Source of the DNA: Fidelibacterota bacterium 408169
GTDB taxonomy: Bacteria > Fidelibacterota > Marinisomatia > Marinisomatales > TCS55
Direction: 5' to 3'
Length of the DNA: 64,000 nucleotides
Assembly (NCBI GenBank): GCA_002256485.1
Contig: NNSG01000005.1
Span: forward strand, 110,765 to 174,764
Shown in pieces: positions 35,298 through 45,324 of this stretch (positions are counted from its first letter, which is position 1; every line of letters begins with the position of its first letter). Under the pieces are notes generated by a model that searched no databases, was not told the DNA's origin, and saw only the letters and a list, made by a program, of their open reading frames with translations. Both the position numbers and the translations under genes were made by a program.

Positions 35298-35945
35298 ATG
35301 AAAATAAAACATATAATCATTGTGTTCTCACTTACCACAACTATTTTGGCACAGCATTTTACTATTGCTCGCTTACATTACGGCGGCGGCGGAGATTGGT
35401 ACAGCAATCCCAGCAGCTTACCCAATCTGCTAAATTATTTACAAACTCATACCGCTATTATTGCCGCAGATAAAGAAGCCAGGATAAAATTGACGGATGA
35501 GAATCTTTATTCATATCCCTATTTATATATGACCGGTCATGGCAATGTTCGTTTTACTGACTCAGAAATTATTCGATTAAGAACATTTTTACAACGCGGC
35601 GGGTTTCTACACGCGGATGATAATTATGGCATGGATCCATCATTTCGTAGAGAAATTAAACGAGTATTTCCGGATAAGGAACTTGTTCCATTGCCCCATG
35701 ATCATCCTATATTTCACCAAGTATTTGAATTCAATAATGGATTACCCAAAGTTCACGAACATGATAATAAACCGTCCCAAGCGTTAGCACTTTTTGAAGA
35801 TGATCGTATTCTTATAATTTATACATATGAAAGTGATTTGGGCGATGGTTGGGAGGATGCGGAAGTTCATAATGATCCTTTTGAAATTCGTGAAGCAGCA
35901 CTGAAAATGGGGATCAATATTATTCACTTTGCTTTGACACAATAA
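35298..35945 (+). CDS. secreted DUF4159-domain protein
   Basis: 215 aa from the ATG at 35298, which gives a signal peptide (MKIKHIIIVFSLTTTILAQ); the frame is open from 35214 but that start would bury the signal. The DUF4159 core is clear: ARLHYGGGGDWYSNPSSLPNLL, YPYLYMTGHGNVRFTD, LRTFLQRGGFLHADDNYGMD, FRREIKRVFPDKELVPL, and HPIFH. DUF4159 has a class I glutamine-amidotransferase/flavodoxin-like fold with no proven activity and often accompanies DUF4175 and von Willebrand-type genes. The next gene overlaps by 1 nt. Confidence 0.88.
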   Translation: MKIKHIIIVFSLTTTILAQHFTIARLHYGGGGDWYSNPSSLPNLLNYLQTHTAIIAADKEARIKLTDENLYSYPYLYMTGHGNVRFTDSEIIRLRTFLQRGGFLHADDNYGMDPSFRREIKRVFPDKELVPLPHDHPIFHQVFEFNNGLPKVHEHDNKPSQALALFEDDRILIIYTYESDLGDGWEDAEVHNDPFEIREAALKMGINIIHFALTQ

Positions 35946-38900
35946 TGCAAACAATCGAAAAACAACTCCAGCATATCCGCCGGGCTGCACTTATAAATGA
36001 TGCTAAAACGTCCGCTTGGATCCTTTATACCATCGGACTGCTTATTGTAATTACTGCTATATCCCTGGAAACCATTTTTTATTTCTCACCTGAAATACGT
36101 TATGGTATTTGGCAACTGGGTTTGCTGAGTGTAATCATTATCTTGTTTGGTTTTGCATTAATATATATCCTTGTTATTAATAACAAAATTAATCGCTACC
36201 GCTGGTCAACCCTGGCAAGAGCCGCGGGCAAGTTGGCATTTCCAAAAGAGGATACAATTATTAACGCTCTACAATTGGAGCGCGGTTTGGAGAAAAGCTC
36301 ATCCAAACAATTGAGTACATCATTTGTAAATGAAACCACGAAAAAGCTTGAGAAGCTCGATGAAGCTGATTTATTCAAATCTAAACATGCTCAAAAATGG
36401 AAATCTTATTCGTTAATTATTCTATTTTCAGGACTATTTCTTTTTTCTATTAATTGGGAAAATAGTGCCCAGTCTGTCTTTCGCTGGTCACATCCCAAAA
36501 CTTTTTTTCCAGTCCCAAAACCATTTTCCATTAAAAATCAATCAGGAAATATTAATCTTTTAGGGGGTGAAACAGCGGAACTTGAATTCACCGTTATTGG
36601 AGATGCTCCTGATTCACTTTTTATTGATATGCAATCATATGCTTCACTAGACACCCATCGATCTGAAATGGTCGTCAGAAAAGATAGTGCAGGTACATAT
36701 ATATACACTATTGAGGACATTTCCCAGGATTATCAATATCGTGCTTATTATACAGCAGTTCACTTTTGGGATGTGTGGGAAGAAATTTCGTCTCCATTTT
36801 ACGCAATTTCAGTCACCGATCGGCCCGTAATGGAAGACTTAACCATTACCCTCACACCTCCAAGTTATACACAGTTAAAACCTATTATTCAAAAAGGCAA
36901 CCAAGCCGATATTAGCGGCTTAATCGGGTCCAAAGTCCATGTTGCTTTACGAAGTAACCGTCCTTTAAAAAAAGGCAGCTTAATCATCAATGAAGATGAA
37001 ATGCCCATGGATATTTTTGGTAAGGAAGCAACAGGGGAATTCATTATTAAAGAAGATGGGCAATTTTCAATTCAACTCCAAGATATCCGTGGAATTTCAA
37101 ACCGCAATCCTATTCCGTTTCATATCACATCCATTCATGACCTTTTACCGGATATTTCAGTATTTCAGCCTGAACAAACTATCGAACTCGGAAGCGATCA
37201 AACTATTGCAATGCATGTACAAATTGAAGATGATTTTGGTTTTTCAAATCTGCAAGTTGCATATGAAATACACAGACCCGCTTACATCGCTGAGGACCCC
37301 TTGCTGTCCCTTTTCACGATTCCCATTGATGATCCAATGAACGTAAACCAGGACATAATCCATTTTTGGCAGTTGATTGAATTAAGATTAATGCCGGAAG
37401 ATGAAATTCATTATCATTTTGAATTGTCCGATAATGATTTGGTTTCTGGCCCCAAAAAAACAGTCACAAAAGAATTCATTGCCAGATTACCCGGTTTGGC
37501 TGAATTATTTACGTCTTTTGAATCAGAAGAAGAATCTATTTTAGACGAAATCACGTATTCGAAAGAGGAATTGGAAGCCATACGTGAAAATATGGAGCAA
37601 CTGGAACTGGATATTTTAAAACAGGACGAATTGACTTGGGATCAGCAGCAGGATTTGCAAAACATGCTTGAAAGCGTTCGAGAAGAAATGAAAAAGATGG
37701 AGGACATTTCAGAAGCATTAAACACATTGCAGGAAACAGCAGATAAACATGAACTTTTTTCTTCCGACTTGTTGGAAAAATTCAATCACCTACAAGAATT
37801 AATCGATGAGTTGCTTTCAGAAGACTTAATGAAAAACCTTCAGAATATTGATGAAATAATGGCTGAAATGGACGCAAATAAATTAAAGGATGCCTTGGAA
37901 TCGTTAACGAATAATATGGAATATATGGAGCAGGAACTAGACAAATTCCTCGATATTTTTGAGCGCATTAAAGCAGAGCAGAAGTTAGATGAATTACGTA
38001 CTCGTTTGGAAACATTAGCCGAACAGCAGGAAAAGATTCACGATAGGATTGATCAGACACATGAAGAAACAAAGTCATCTACATTCACAAAATTGAGTGA
38101 AGAAGAACAGCGCCAAGTGGAGGAATTTTCAAATATCCGAAATGAAATGGAAGATGCTGCCGATGCTGTAGAAAAATTTCATGAAGAATCAGCCGAACGG
38201 TTATCGGATCTGAAACGAGATCCGCTCATGAATCAAACATATGCAGATCTGCAGCGAACTGTAAATCAATTGCGCAGGCAAAATGAGATTAAAGCAACAG
38301 AATATAGTGAATCCGCCATGGAAAATTTGCAGAAGCTATTAAGTGAAATGCAGGATATACAACAAGGATTTCAATCGGCAACCACCCAGGAAATGGCATC
38401 TAAATTTCAGCACGTTTTGAGAGATATACTCAACCTGTCTAAAAATCAGGAACATCTCCAAAGTGAAACAAGCTCCATTCCAACCAATTCTCCTCGATTG
38501 GGAAAAATGGCCGGAAAACAGCAAATCGTACAAGATCAATTACGTCAAATTATGGAGCAGCTCATGGAATTATCCCGGGAAACGTTTGCGGTTACGCCTG
38601 AAATTGGACGGGGTATGGGAATGTCTAATGCCATGATGCAGGAAGCCATTAAAGCGTTGGCTCAGCGTAATGGACGAGGTGCAGCAAAAAATCAGCAGCA
38701 GGCCATGAAATCGCTAAATGAGACTGCCATGTCAATCCATCGGTCCATGAATCAAATGCGTTCATCCGGTTCAGCCAGCGGGTATGAGCAGTTTTTGGAA
38801 CAAATGCAAAAAATGGCCGGGCAGCAACAAGGAATAAACAATCAAAGTATGCAGTTAGCCATGGGACAAATGGCTGCTGCTGCGCAACAAGGTCTTTTGC

Positions 38901-39358
38901 AAAAACTTTTACGAGAGCAAAAACAAGTTCGAAAATCCCTCCAGGAAATGATGAGTGAAATGCAGCGATCCGGAGAAAAAGGGCTTGGTGATATGAGCGG
39001 GATTGCCCAAGAAATGGATGAAGTATTAAATGATTTAGAACGGAGGAGAATGTCCAAGAAAACTGTTGAACGCCAACAGAGGATATTATCCCGCATGCTG
39101 GACAGTCAGAAATCCATGACCCAACGTGGTGAAAAAGAAGAACGCAAAAGTGAAACTGCAACTGAAATTTTAACCAGTGGCCCCGCTGGGTTACCGGCAG
39201 ATATGGGTCAGCGCCGCAGTCTTGCATTGGAAGCCATGAATCGTGCGTTGAAAGCCGGTTATCCTCGGGATTATCAATCCATGATTCGCAGATATTTCAA
39301 TGCTATTAGTAAAAATAATTTCCTCTCAACACCAACGGATTCATCAAATGCGAATTAA
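35945..39358 (+). CDS. large DUF4175-like membrane protein with long coiled-coil
   Basis: 1137 aa. Two N-terminal membrane helices (about 25-45, 53-78) and a third (about 150-168) are followed by an Ig-like extracytoplasmic part (about 185-515, e.g. LTITLTPPSYTQLKP, DDFGFSNLQVAYEI). A very long coiled-coil/helical region follows (about 525-1085) rich in Glu, Gln and Met, with the tail ATEILTSGPAGLPADMG and RRYFNAIS. The layout fits the DUF4175 family seen next to DUF4159 genes. Function unknown; the inner-membrane anchor with a long periplasmic coil suggests a structural or envelope-stress role. Overlaps the next gene by 11 nt. Confidence 0.78.
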   Translation: MQTIEKQLQHIRRAALINDAKTSAWILYTIGLLIVITAISLETIFYFSPEIRYGIWQLGLLSVIIILFGFALIYILVINNKINRYRWSTLARAAGKLAFPKEDTIINALQLERGLEKSSSKQLSTSFVNETTKKLEKLDEADLFKSKHAQKWKSYSLIILFSGLFLFSINWENSAQSVFRWSHPKTFFPVPKPFSIKNQSGNINLLGGETAELEFTVIGDAPDSLFIDMQSYASLDTHRSEMVVRKDSAGTYIYTIEDISQDYQYRAYYTAVHFWDVWEEISSPFYAISVTDRPVMEDLTITLTPPSYTQLKPIIQKGNQADISGLIGSKVHVALRSNRPLKKGSLIINEDEMPMDIFGKEATGEFIIKEDGQFSIQLQDIRGISNRNPIPFHITSIHDLLPDISVFQPEQTIELGSDQTIAMHVQIEDDFGFSNLQVAYEIHRPAYIAEDPLLSLFTIPIDDPMNVNQDIIHFWQLIELRLMPEDEIHYHFELSDNDLVSGPKKTVTKEFIARLPGLAELFTSFESEEESILDEITYSKEELEAIRENMEQLELDILKQDELTWDQQQDLQNMLESVREEMKKMEDISEALNTLQETADKHELFSSDLLEKFNHLQELIDELLSEDLMKNLQNIDEIMAEMDANKLKDALESLTNNMEYMEQELDKFLDIFERIKAEQKLDELRTRLETLAEQQEKIHDRIDQTHEETKSSTFTKLSEEEQRQVEEFSNIRNEMEDAADAVEKFHEESAERLSDLKRDPLMNQTYADLQRTVNQLRRQNEIKATEYSESAMENLQKLLSEMQDIQQGFQSATTQEMASKFQHVLRDILNLSKNQEHLQSETSSIPTNSPRLGKMAGKQQIVQDQLRQIMEQLMELSRETFAVTPEIGRGMGMSNAMMQEAIKALAQRNGRGAAKNQQQAMKSLNETAMSIHRSMNQMRSSGSASGYEQFLEQMQKMAGQQQGINNQSMQLAMGQMAAAAQQGLLQKLLREQKQVRKSLQEMMSEMQRSGEKGLGDMSGIAQEMDEVLNDLERRRMSKKTVERQQRILSRMLDSQKSMTQRGEKEERKSETATEILTSGPAGLPADMGQRRSLALEAMNRALKAGYPRDYQSMIRRYFNAISKNNFLSTPTDSSNAN

Positions 39359-41240
39359 AGTATTTATTATTTTTCTTTCCATTTGCACTGCACAGACTCA
39401 AGTTCAATCTCTGGGTAAACGTGGGCTGGAAAATGCCTTATTAATGGAGCGTAAGGGGGATCTGAATGAAGCACAAAAAATCTATGAGTTGATTTTAGAT
39501 ACAAAGCCCAAAAACCGACAGGTTTACAATCGTTTGAAAAATATTTACAAACGAAAGGGGAGTTATATGGCTGCAGCTGAATTAATCAATCAATGGTTAA
39601 ACCATTCTCCCCATGACTTGCAGCAACGTGTTGAACTGGGAGAAATTTTTTATATGAGCAATAATCATGATCAGGCAGAATATGTTTGGAATGAATTCAT
39701 TCAAGAATATGGACAAAATTCCAGCGCCTATCGCATGCTGATACACACCTATAGCCGCATAGGGCTGGGTGAAAAAATGATTCTATTGGTTTATTCCGGC
39801 AGAAAACAATTCGCCGATCCGGATTTCATGGCTATGGATATGGGTAATTACTTTCATTCACGTCAACATTTCGAAAAAGCTCTAGCGGAATATTTAATTT
39901 TTGCTCAATTCAATCCCCGCCAGCATAAAATAATATTGGATAAAATTTTGATTATGAGTGATGATAAGGATTCTTTTCCCTTTATTGAACAGCAGCTTTT
40001 AACTCATATTGACACATTGCCAGATATGAGTCATACGTTTCTTTCAGCTCTCTATTTCAAAGATGGCAGATACAATGAATCCCTGAAGCATCAACTTTCC
40101 ATAACAGGTCTTAAACAAGAAAGATGGAAGGGTTTAAATACGTTTGCGGGAAATTTGCGAAAAGAAAAACAATATGATTTAGCTATTGAAACTTTCCATA
40201 TTTTATTGGAAGAAATCCGCACAAACCCCAATGAAATTAATACGAAAGAATTGGGAAAAGTTTTGTTGGGACTTGGACAGGTTTATGAAGACCAGATATT
40301 ACCCCATCAGATAAGTAAATCATTGATTCTAAATGGCATTAATAATGTGTTTTTTTCCAGTGGTTTTTATGAGGCTAGCCGTTTTTCTAACGCTTCTTTA
40401 GAACAGGCTGTCATATTATATAACACTATTTTAAACGAACTGGAAGCAACATCCTTTTCCCCAAAAGCCCACTATAGATTAGGTGAAATCCAATTCAACG
40501 TGTTACAAGATTTAGATGGAGCACGACTGGCATATAACAAAGCGCTGGCATCCAGACCTGATCAAAAACTTGCTTTCAAGATTCATTCAAGCTTAATTGA
40601 CTTATTGATTACTGAAGGAAAAATGGATGAAGCTCAAATGTATATTGACCAGCTTCCAAAAAAGATAGTAGTAAAAAATGAAAGCCAATTCGTGATCAAA
40701 ACATTAAAAACATCGCTCTTTAAAGGTGAAATAGACAGTTCAATGAATATGATCAACAATTATATCATGGATCTTTTGCCCAACAACAAACATTTCAATG
40801 ACTTTATGGAATTGCAATCAACACTGCATACACATTTAACAGATGGAAATAAAGAGGATAAAGAAGCGCTTCAGCACTATTTAAATGGTGAAAAATTATT
40901 AGCGCAAAATAAACTGTCAGAGGCTGTTACTGTATTTTCTAATATGCGATTGTATCAACCTTCTTCTCCCATCACATCAACGGGAGCTATCAGGGAAATT
41001 TTCAGTCGCCTTCAGTTGGGTCAAACAACAGAATTGAAACAAACTTTGCAGTGGTTAAATGAATCAAATGCGGGTGATAAAGGCCTTGTTCTTTCTGGCG
41101 AGATTGCAGAATTCATCGAGCATGATATTGAAGCAGCTATCGGTTTTTATGAACAGCTATTACATGATCACCCAAAATCATTATTGGTTGAACCTGTTCG
41201 TCAACATGTTCGTACATTAAAATCAAACTTGGAAAGCTGA
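39348..41240 (+). CDS. secreted tetratricopeptide-repeat protein
   Basis: 630 aa from the ATG at 39348, which opens a signal peptide (MRIKVFIIFLSICTAQT); the frame extends upstream to 39300 inside the DUF4175 gene. At least ten TPR-like helical pairs follow (ALLMERKGDLNEAQKIYELILDTKPKN, LGEIFYMSNNHDQAEYVWNEFIQEY, YRLGEIQFNVLQDLDGARLAYNKALASRPD, AIGFYEQLLHDHPKS). Such scaffolds bind partner proteins. It is the third gene of the DUF4159-DUF4175 operon and overlaps the following gene by 1 nt. Confidence 0.82.
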   Translation: MRIKVFIIFLSICTAQTQVQSLGKRGLENALLMERKGDLNEAQKIYELILDTKPKNRQVYNRLKNIYKRKGSYMAAAELINQWLNHSPHDLQQRVELGEIFYMSNNHDQAEYVWNEFIQEYGQNSSAYRMLIHTYSRIGLGEKMILLVYSGRKQFADPDFMAMDMGNYFHSRQHFEKALAEYLIFAQFNPRQHKIILDKILIMSDDKDSFPFIEQQLLTHIDTLPDMSHTFLSALYFKDGRYNESLKHQLSITGLKQERWKGLNTFAGNLRKEKQYDLAIETFHILLEEIRTNPNEINTKELGKVLLGLGQVYEDQILPHQISKSLILNGINNVFFSSGFYEASRFSNASLEQAVILYNTILNELEATSFSPKAHYRLGEIQFNVLQDLDGARLAYNKALASRPDQKLAFKIHSSLIDLLITEGKMDEAQMYIDQLPKKIVVKNESQFVIKTLKTSLFKGEIDSSMNMINNYIMDLLPNNKHFNDFMELQSTLHTHLTDGNKEDKEALQHYLNGEKLLAQNKLSEAVTVFSNMRLYQPSSPITSTGAIREIFSRLQLGQTTELKQTLQWLNESNAGDKGLVLSGEIAEFIEHDIEAAIGFYEQLLHDHPKSLLVEPVRQHVRTLKSNLES

Positions 41241-42490
41241 TGAAACGAATTGTTCTCTATATCTTTTTGGTGAATATAGTACTCAGCCAGAAAATATTGG
41301 TCCCCATGGATATGGGACAGCGTGACCATTTAAAAACCTACGGACTGGTTTTTTGGATATTGGAAAATAATGTCAATGTTGAATGGTTATTGAATTTTCG
41401 TGGTGGTGCATTCATGGCGGATACAAGTCCCACTATTGAAAAAGAATGCCGGATTCGCGGAATTAATTATGAGTTGATTAATGCTTCAGAAACCATGTCT
41501 ATTTACAGTCATATTGAGCAAAATAATATGGATGTGGTCCTATTGGAGAAAGCGCCAAAAATTGCTATTTATACACCACCAAATAAACAGCCTTGGGATG
41601 ATGCTGTAACGTTGGCACTTGAGTATGCAGAAGTACCATACGAGACACTTTGGGATGAAGACGTTTTTCAAGGCAAACTGGATAATTATGATTGGCTGCA
41701 CTTACATCATGAAGATTTCACCGGACAGTATGGTAAATTTTACCGAAATTATCATTTAGCTCCTTGGTATCTTCAACAGCAAAAGGAATTCGAAGCCATG
41801 GCAACTCGACATGGTTTTCCTACGGTTCATGAAGAAAAGAAGGGTGTCGCCAGGGCAATTAAAGCCTATGTGGGAACAGGAGGATTCCTTTTCGCCATGT
41901 GCAGTGCGACGGATTCATATGATATTGCCTTAGCGGCAGAAGGCATCGATGCTGTTCATTCTGTGTTTGATGGGACGCCTCTTGATCCCAATGTTCAGAA
42001 AAAGCTGGACTATTCCAAATCGTTGGCTTTTATGGATTTTACCCTTATGCCCGATCCCATGATTTATGAATTTTCTGATATCGATTATCCACCGAGCCAT
42101 GATCCGGTACTTCGAGGCGCAGAAGCAGATTACTTTACTTTGTTTGAGTTTTCTGCCAAGTATGATCCTGTTCCGACAATGCTGACACAAAACCACGTTT
42201 CAGTTGTAAAGGGATTTATGGGGCAAACCACCGGTTTCCATCGTGATCGCATAAAAAATCATATCGTTATCATGGGTGAAGATATCACCACACCCCAGGT
42301 GAAATATATCCATGGAAATTTTGGTAAAGGTACTTATACCTTTCTCGGTGGGCATGATCCGGAAGATTACCAGCATTTTGTAGGCGACCCGCCCACCGAT
42401 CTTTCCTTGCACAGAAATTCACCGGGATATCGCTTAATCCTAAATAACATCCTTTTTCCTGCAGCTAGAAAAAAAGAGCGGAAAACGTAA
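41240..42490 (+). CDS. secreted 'asparagine synthetase B-like' protein (amidotransferase-like fold)
   Basis: 416 aa with a signal peptide (1-16). Bacteroidota homologues are often labelled asparagine synthetase B, but it has neither the N-terminal Cys2 of class II amidotransferases nor the ATP-pyrophosphatase motif of AsnB. It opens KILVPMDMGQRDHLKTYGLVFWILENNVNVEWLLNFRGGAFM, and later has GGFLFAMCSATDSYDIALAAEGID and HGNFGKGTYTFLGGHDPEDY, which suggest a flavodoxin/ThuA-like fold akin to the DUF4159 partner. Last gene of the operon; role unknown. The label is from memory of the family, not a search. Confidence 0.65.
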   Translation: MKRIVLYIFLVNIVLSQKILVPMDMGQRDHLKTYGLVFWILENNVNVEWLLNFRGGAFMADTSPTIEKECRIRGINYELINASETMSIYSHIEQNNMDVVLLEKAPKIAIYTPPNKQPWDDAVTLALEYAEVPYETLWDEDVFQGKLDNYDWLHLHHEDFTGQYGKFYRNYHLAPWYLQQQKEFEAMATRHGFPTVHEEKKGVARAIKAYVGTGGFLFAMCSATDSYDIALAAEGIDAVHSVFDGTPLDPNVQKKLDYSKSLAFMDFTLMPDPMIYEFSDIDYPPSHDPVLRGAEADYFTLFEFSAKYDPVPTMLTQNHVSVVKGFMGQTTGFHRDRIKNHIVIMGEDITTPQVKYIHGNFGKGTYTFLGGHDPEDYQHFVGDPPTDLSLHRNSPGYRLILNNILFPAARKKERKT

Positions 42491-42531
42491 AGAATGATTG
42501 AATGGATGAATGAGATTTCAAAGTAATATGA

Positions 42532-43482
42532 ATGAATAAAATAAATCCCACATTTTCAGATGTCGAAACAGCCGCTGAACGCATCGCCCCATTCGCTGAA
42601 AAAACACCTGTGTTAACATGTTCTGCTATCAATGAAATGGTAGATGCTAAATTATACTTCAAATGTGAAAATTTCCAAAAAGTCGGTGCCTTTAAATTTC
42701 GCGGCGCCTGCAATGCTGTTTTCAGTTTAACGGATGAACAAGCGTCCAAAGGTGTGGCAACCCACTCTTCAGGAAATCATGCTGCTGCCCTTGCTCTTTC
42801 AGGTAAACTTCGTGGCATACCAGTTCATATAGTCATGCCCAGTAATGCACCAGAAAATAAAAAACAAGCTGTGGAAGGATATGGTGGTAAAATTACATAT
42901 TGTGAACCGAAAGTGCATGCGCGAGAAGTAACATTAAAAAAGGTTATTGATAAAACTCACTCTATAGAAATACATCCATATAATGATAAGCGAACCATTT
43001 CAGGACAAGGAACAGTCGCTCTGGAACTTCTTCAATCTCATCCGGATCTAGATGTAATCATTACACCAATTGGAGGTGGTGGTTTGATTTCCGGAACGTG
43101 CATCGCTGCAAAAGGATTAAATCCAAATGTGACCATTATTGGAGCCGAACCTAAAGGTGCAGATGATGCTTTTCTATCCCTTGAAAAAGGAGAAATCGTT
43201 CCACAACTGAATCCTAACACGATTGCAGATGGATTGTTATCTTCACTAGGAACTAAAACATTTCCCATTATTTATAAACATGTTTCAAAAATAATAACTG
43301 TCAGTGAAAATGAAATAATACGTGCAATGAGACTTCTTTGGGAACGACTAAATATTATTATTGAACCATCATCTGCTGTTGTTTTGGGAGCATTGATGAA
43401 GCATCCTGAAGAAAATATTGGAAATAAAATCGGTGTTATTCTTTCCGGTGGAAATGCAGATTTAAATAATCTACCTTGGTAA
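42532..43482 (+). CDS. PLP-dependent threonine/serine dehydratase or serine racemase-like enzyme
   Basis: 316 aa, fold type II. The PLP lysine lies in FKFRGACNAV; SSGNHAAALA, GGGGLISGT (phosphate-binding glycine loop) and the C-terminal VILSGGNADL are all typical. There is no C-terminal ACT regulatory domain, and the length fits catabolic threonine dehydratase or serine racemase rather than biosynthetic IlvA. The reaction would be deamination of L-threonine or L-serine, or L/D-serine interconversion. The neighbouring gene starts right after its stop. Confidence 0.85.
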   Translation: MNKINPTFSDVETAAERIAPFAEKTPVLTCSAINEMVDAKLYFKCENFQKVGAFKFRGACNAVFSLTDEQASKGVATHSSGNHAAALALSGKLRGIPVHIVMPSNAPENKKQAVEGYGGKITYCEPKVHAREVTLKKVIDKTHSIEIHPYNDKRTISGQGTVALELLQSHPDLDVIITPIGGGGLISGTCIAAKGLNPNVTIIGAEPKGADDAFLSLEKGEIVPQLNPNTIADGLLSSLGTKTFPIIYKHVSKIITVSENEIIRAMRLLWERLNIIIEPSSAVVLGALMKHPEENIGNKIGVILSGGNADLNNLPW

Positions 43483-44376
43483 ATGTTTAAAGCCAGATTT
43501 TTACTGATTTTATTATTAAGCGCTTGTAGTCAGCGACCGAATGTCTTTATTCCTCCCGAACCATTTGAAATCGAGGACGGTACCCGATTTATTGTAATCG
43601 GTGACTGGGGCCGTCGTGGAAATGCTAAACAGCAAGCAGTGGCGAATGCTATGGCCTTTACGGCAGACCTTTATCCAATAGATTTTATTTTAACAACGGG
43701 CGATAATTTTTATAATTGGGGTGTTAGAAGTACTCATGATAAGCATTGGGAAGAATCATTTGAATTTGTTTATAGTGAAAATTCCTTACATGTTCCCTGG
43801 TATGCATCGTTAGGTAACCATGACCATTATGGTCGTGTAGATGCACAGATAGACTACACAATGAACAGTGACCGATGGAATATGCCGGCAAAGTATTATA
43901 CCCAATCAATTACCGCAGAAGATTCAACTGAAATATTGCTTATTATAACTGATACACCTTCTTTAATAAAAGAGTCAAATGGATATCAAAAACAGTATGT
44001 TTGGCTAAAAAGCACATTACAGAATTCTACTGCAGACTGGAATATCGTGATTGGTCATCATCCAATTCGAACAGGTGGGAAACACGGTGAAAATCAAAAA
44101 TTAGTCCAAAAACTAAAACCCATTTTTGACAATAATAATGTACTCGTATACTTCACAGGTCACGATCATGATCTTCAATTTCTTAAAGATGAAAATGTCC
44201 ATCATATTATATCAGGCGGAGGTTCATCAACTCGAAATGTTAAAAAAACAAAATATACATTATTTAAAAAATCCTCATTAGGGTTTGTTTTCTGTAGCAT
44301 TAGTAAGAATGAATTGCACCTGTATTTTGTGGATGAAATGGCTCATTTATTATATTCTTACACTATTGAAAAATGA
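43483..44376 (+). CDS. purple-acid-phosphatase-like metallophosphoesterase lipoprotein
   Basis: 297 aa. The signal MFKARFLLILLLSAC ends in a lipobox Cys15. Calcineurin-like metal motifs: VIGDWGRRG, TTGDNFYNWGV, LGNHDHYG, IVIGHHPIRTGGKHG, and FTGHDHDLQ; the order and the Tyr after GDNF match tartrate-resistant (purple) acid phosphatases. It should release phosphate from organic esters in the periplasm or at the surface. It begins directly after the dehydratase stop and overlaps the next gene by 4 nt. Confidence 0.87.
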   Translation: MFKARFLLILLLSACSQRPNVFIPPEPFEIEDGTRFIVIGDWGRRGNAKQQAVANAMAFTADLYPIDFILTTGDNFYNWGVRSTHDKHWEESFEFVYSENSLHVPWYASLGNHDHYGRVDAQIDYTMNSDRWNMPAKYYTQSITAEDSTEILLIITDTPSLIKESNGYQKQYVWLKSTLQNSTADWNIVIGHHPIRTGGKHGENQKLVQKLKPIFDNNNVLVYFTGHDHDLQFLKDENVHHIISGGGSSTRNVKKTKYTLFKKSSLGFVFCSISKNELHLYFVDEMAHLLYSYTIEK

Positions 44377-44804
44377 TACATGTTAAGGAAAACCGATTGG
44401 AAGATGCTTTCAAAATTTCTACAAAAATACCAGAATTTGATGATCCTTATCCATTTGATGAATATCAAAGACGACTGAAATTGAAGCATCTTATTTTAAC
44501 TGCTGAAATTCAAGAAAAACCGGTGGGATTTAAAATAGGATATGAACGAAACGATAATGGTTCATTTTACAGTTGGATGGGAGGCGTACTTCCGGAATTC
44601 AGAAAAGAAGGCGTGGCAGAAAGATTGGCAGATTATCAGGAAAAATGGGCACAAGAAAATGGTTACTATTTCATCACGTTAAAAACCAGAAAAAAACACA
44701 AAGCAATGATTGGTTTTTCATTAAAAAGAGGTTTTAGATTTTCAGGGGAAATTCCGAAAATCCCTGAGGATGAAACACGAATTTGGATGGAGAAAATTCT
44801 TTGA
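44373..44804 (+). CDS. GNAT-family N-acetyltransferase
   Basis: 143 aa. The GNAT core is seen as ILTAEIQEKPVGFKIGYE (strands 2-4), the acetyl-CoA-binding region SWMGGVLPEFRKEGVAERLADYQEKWA (R/Q-x-x-G-x-G/A type, here RKEGVA), and FITLKTRKKHKAMIGFSLKRGFRFSG. The acceptor is unknown. The start overlaps the phosphatase stop (ATGA), so the two are co-translated. Confidence 0.82.
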   Translation: MIHVKENRLEDAFKISTKIPEFDDPYPFDEYQRRLKLKHLILTAEIQEKPVGFKIGYERNDNGSFYSWMGGVLPEFRKEGVAERLADYQEKWAQENGYYFITLKTRKKHKAMIGFSLKRGFRFSGEIPKIPEDETRIWMEKIL

Positions 44805-44898
44805 ACCTACCCACAAATAACACCCCGTCTGCCAAAACCAAAATAAGGGAATGGGGAGGGCAGGGAATATTCACTAAAACTAACTTTGACTAAAAAGA

Positions 44899-45324
44899 AT
44901 GTGGAAACAAAAACAGATCACTCTTCCTAATTACACACGGGGATTTCATATTATTACAGATGAAATTGTAAATGCAATTCCGGAAATAAAGGATATTGAG
45001 ATAGGGACCGTCCAGGTATTTATCAAACATACCTCCGCTTCCCTTACAATCAATGAAGATGCAGACCCAACGGTGCGGGTGGATTTTGAATCCCATTTTA
45101 ATGAAATGGTGCCGGAAAACGCACCCAATTACCGCCATACATTTGAGGGACCGGACGATATGCCGGCCCATCTGAAATCATCCATTTTGGGTTCCACCGT
45201 GAATATTCCCATTACCAATGGAAAATTGAATCTTGGAACTTGGCAGGGGATTTACCTATGTGAACACCGAAACCATGGCGGAAACCGGCGGTTGGTGGTA
45301 ACGGTTCAGGGAGAATCAAAGTGA
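44899..45324 (+). CDS. yjbQ: YjbQ/UPF0047 family protein
   Basis: 141 aa, full family length. Conserved stretches: RGFHIITDEIV, VFIKHTSASLTINEDADPTVRVDFE, NYRHTFEGPDDMPAHLKSSILGSTVNIPI, GTWQGIYLCEHRNHGGNRRLVVTVQGE. The His and Asp residues of the proposed active site are kept. Members have shown weak thiamine-phosphate synthase activity, but the cellular role is uncertain. The following PLP gene overlaps its stop (GTGA). Confidence 0.92.
   Translation: MWKQKQITLPNYTRGFHIITDEIVNAIPEIKDIEIGTVQVFIKHTSASLTINEDADPTVRVDFESHFNEMVPENAPNYRHTFEGPDDMPAHLKSSILGSTVNIPITNGKLNLGTWQGIYLCEHRNHGGNRRLVVTVQGESK

Noticed and set aside
44805..44898. Possible tRNA or small RNA in the gap before yjbQ
   Set aside because: No cloverleaf or stable hairpin with a T-run was found; it appears to be plain spacer. 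No tRNA gene was recognised anywhere in the window.
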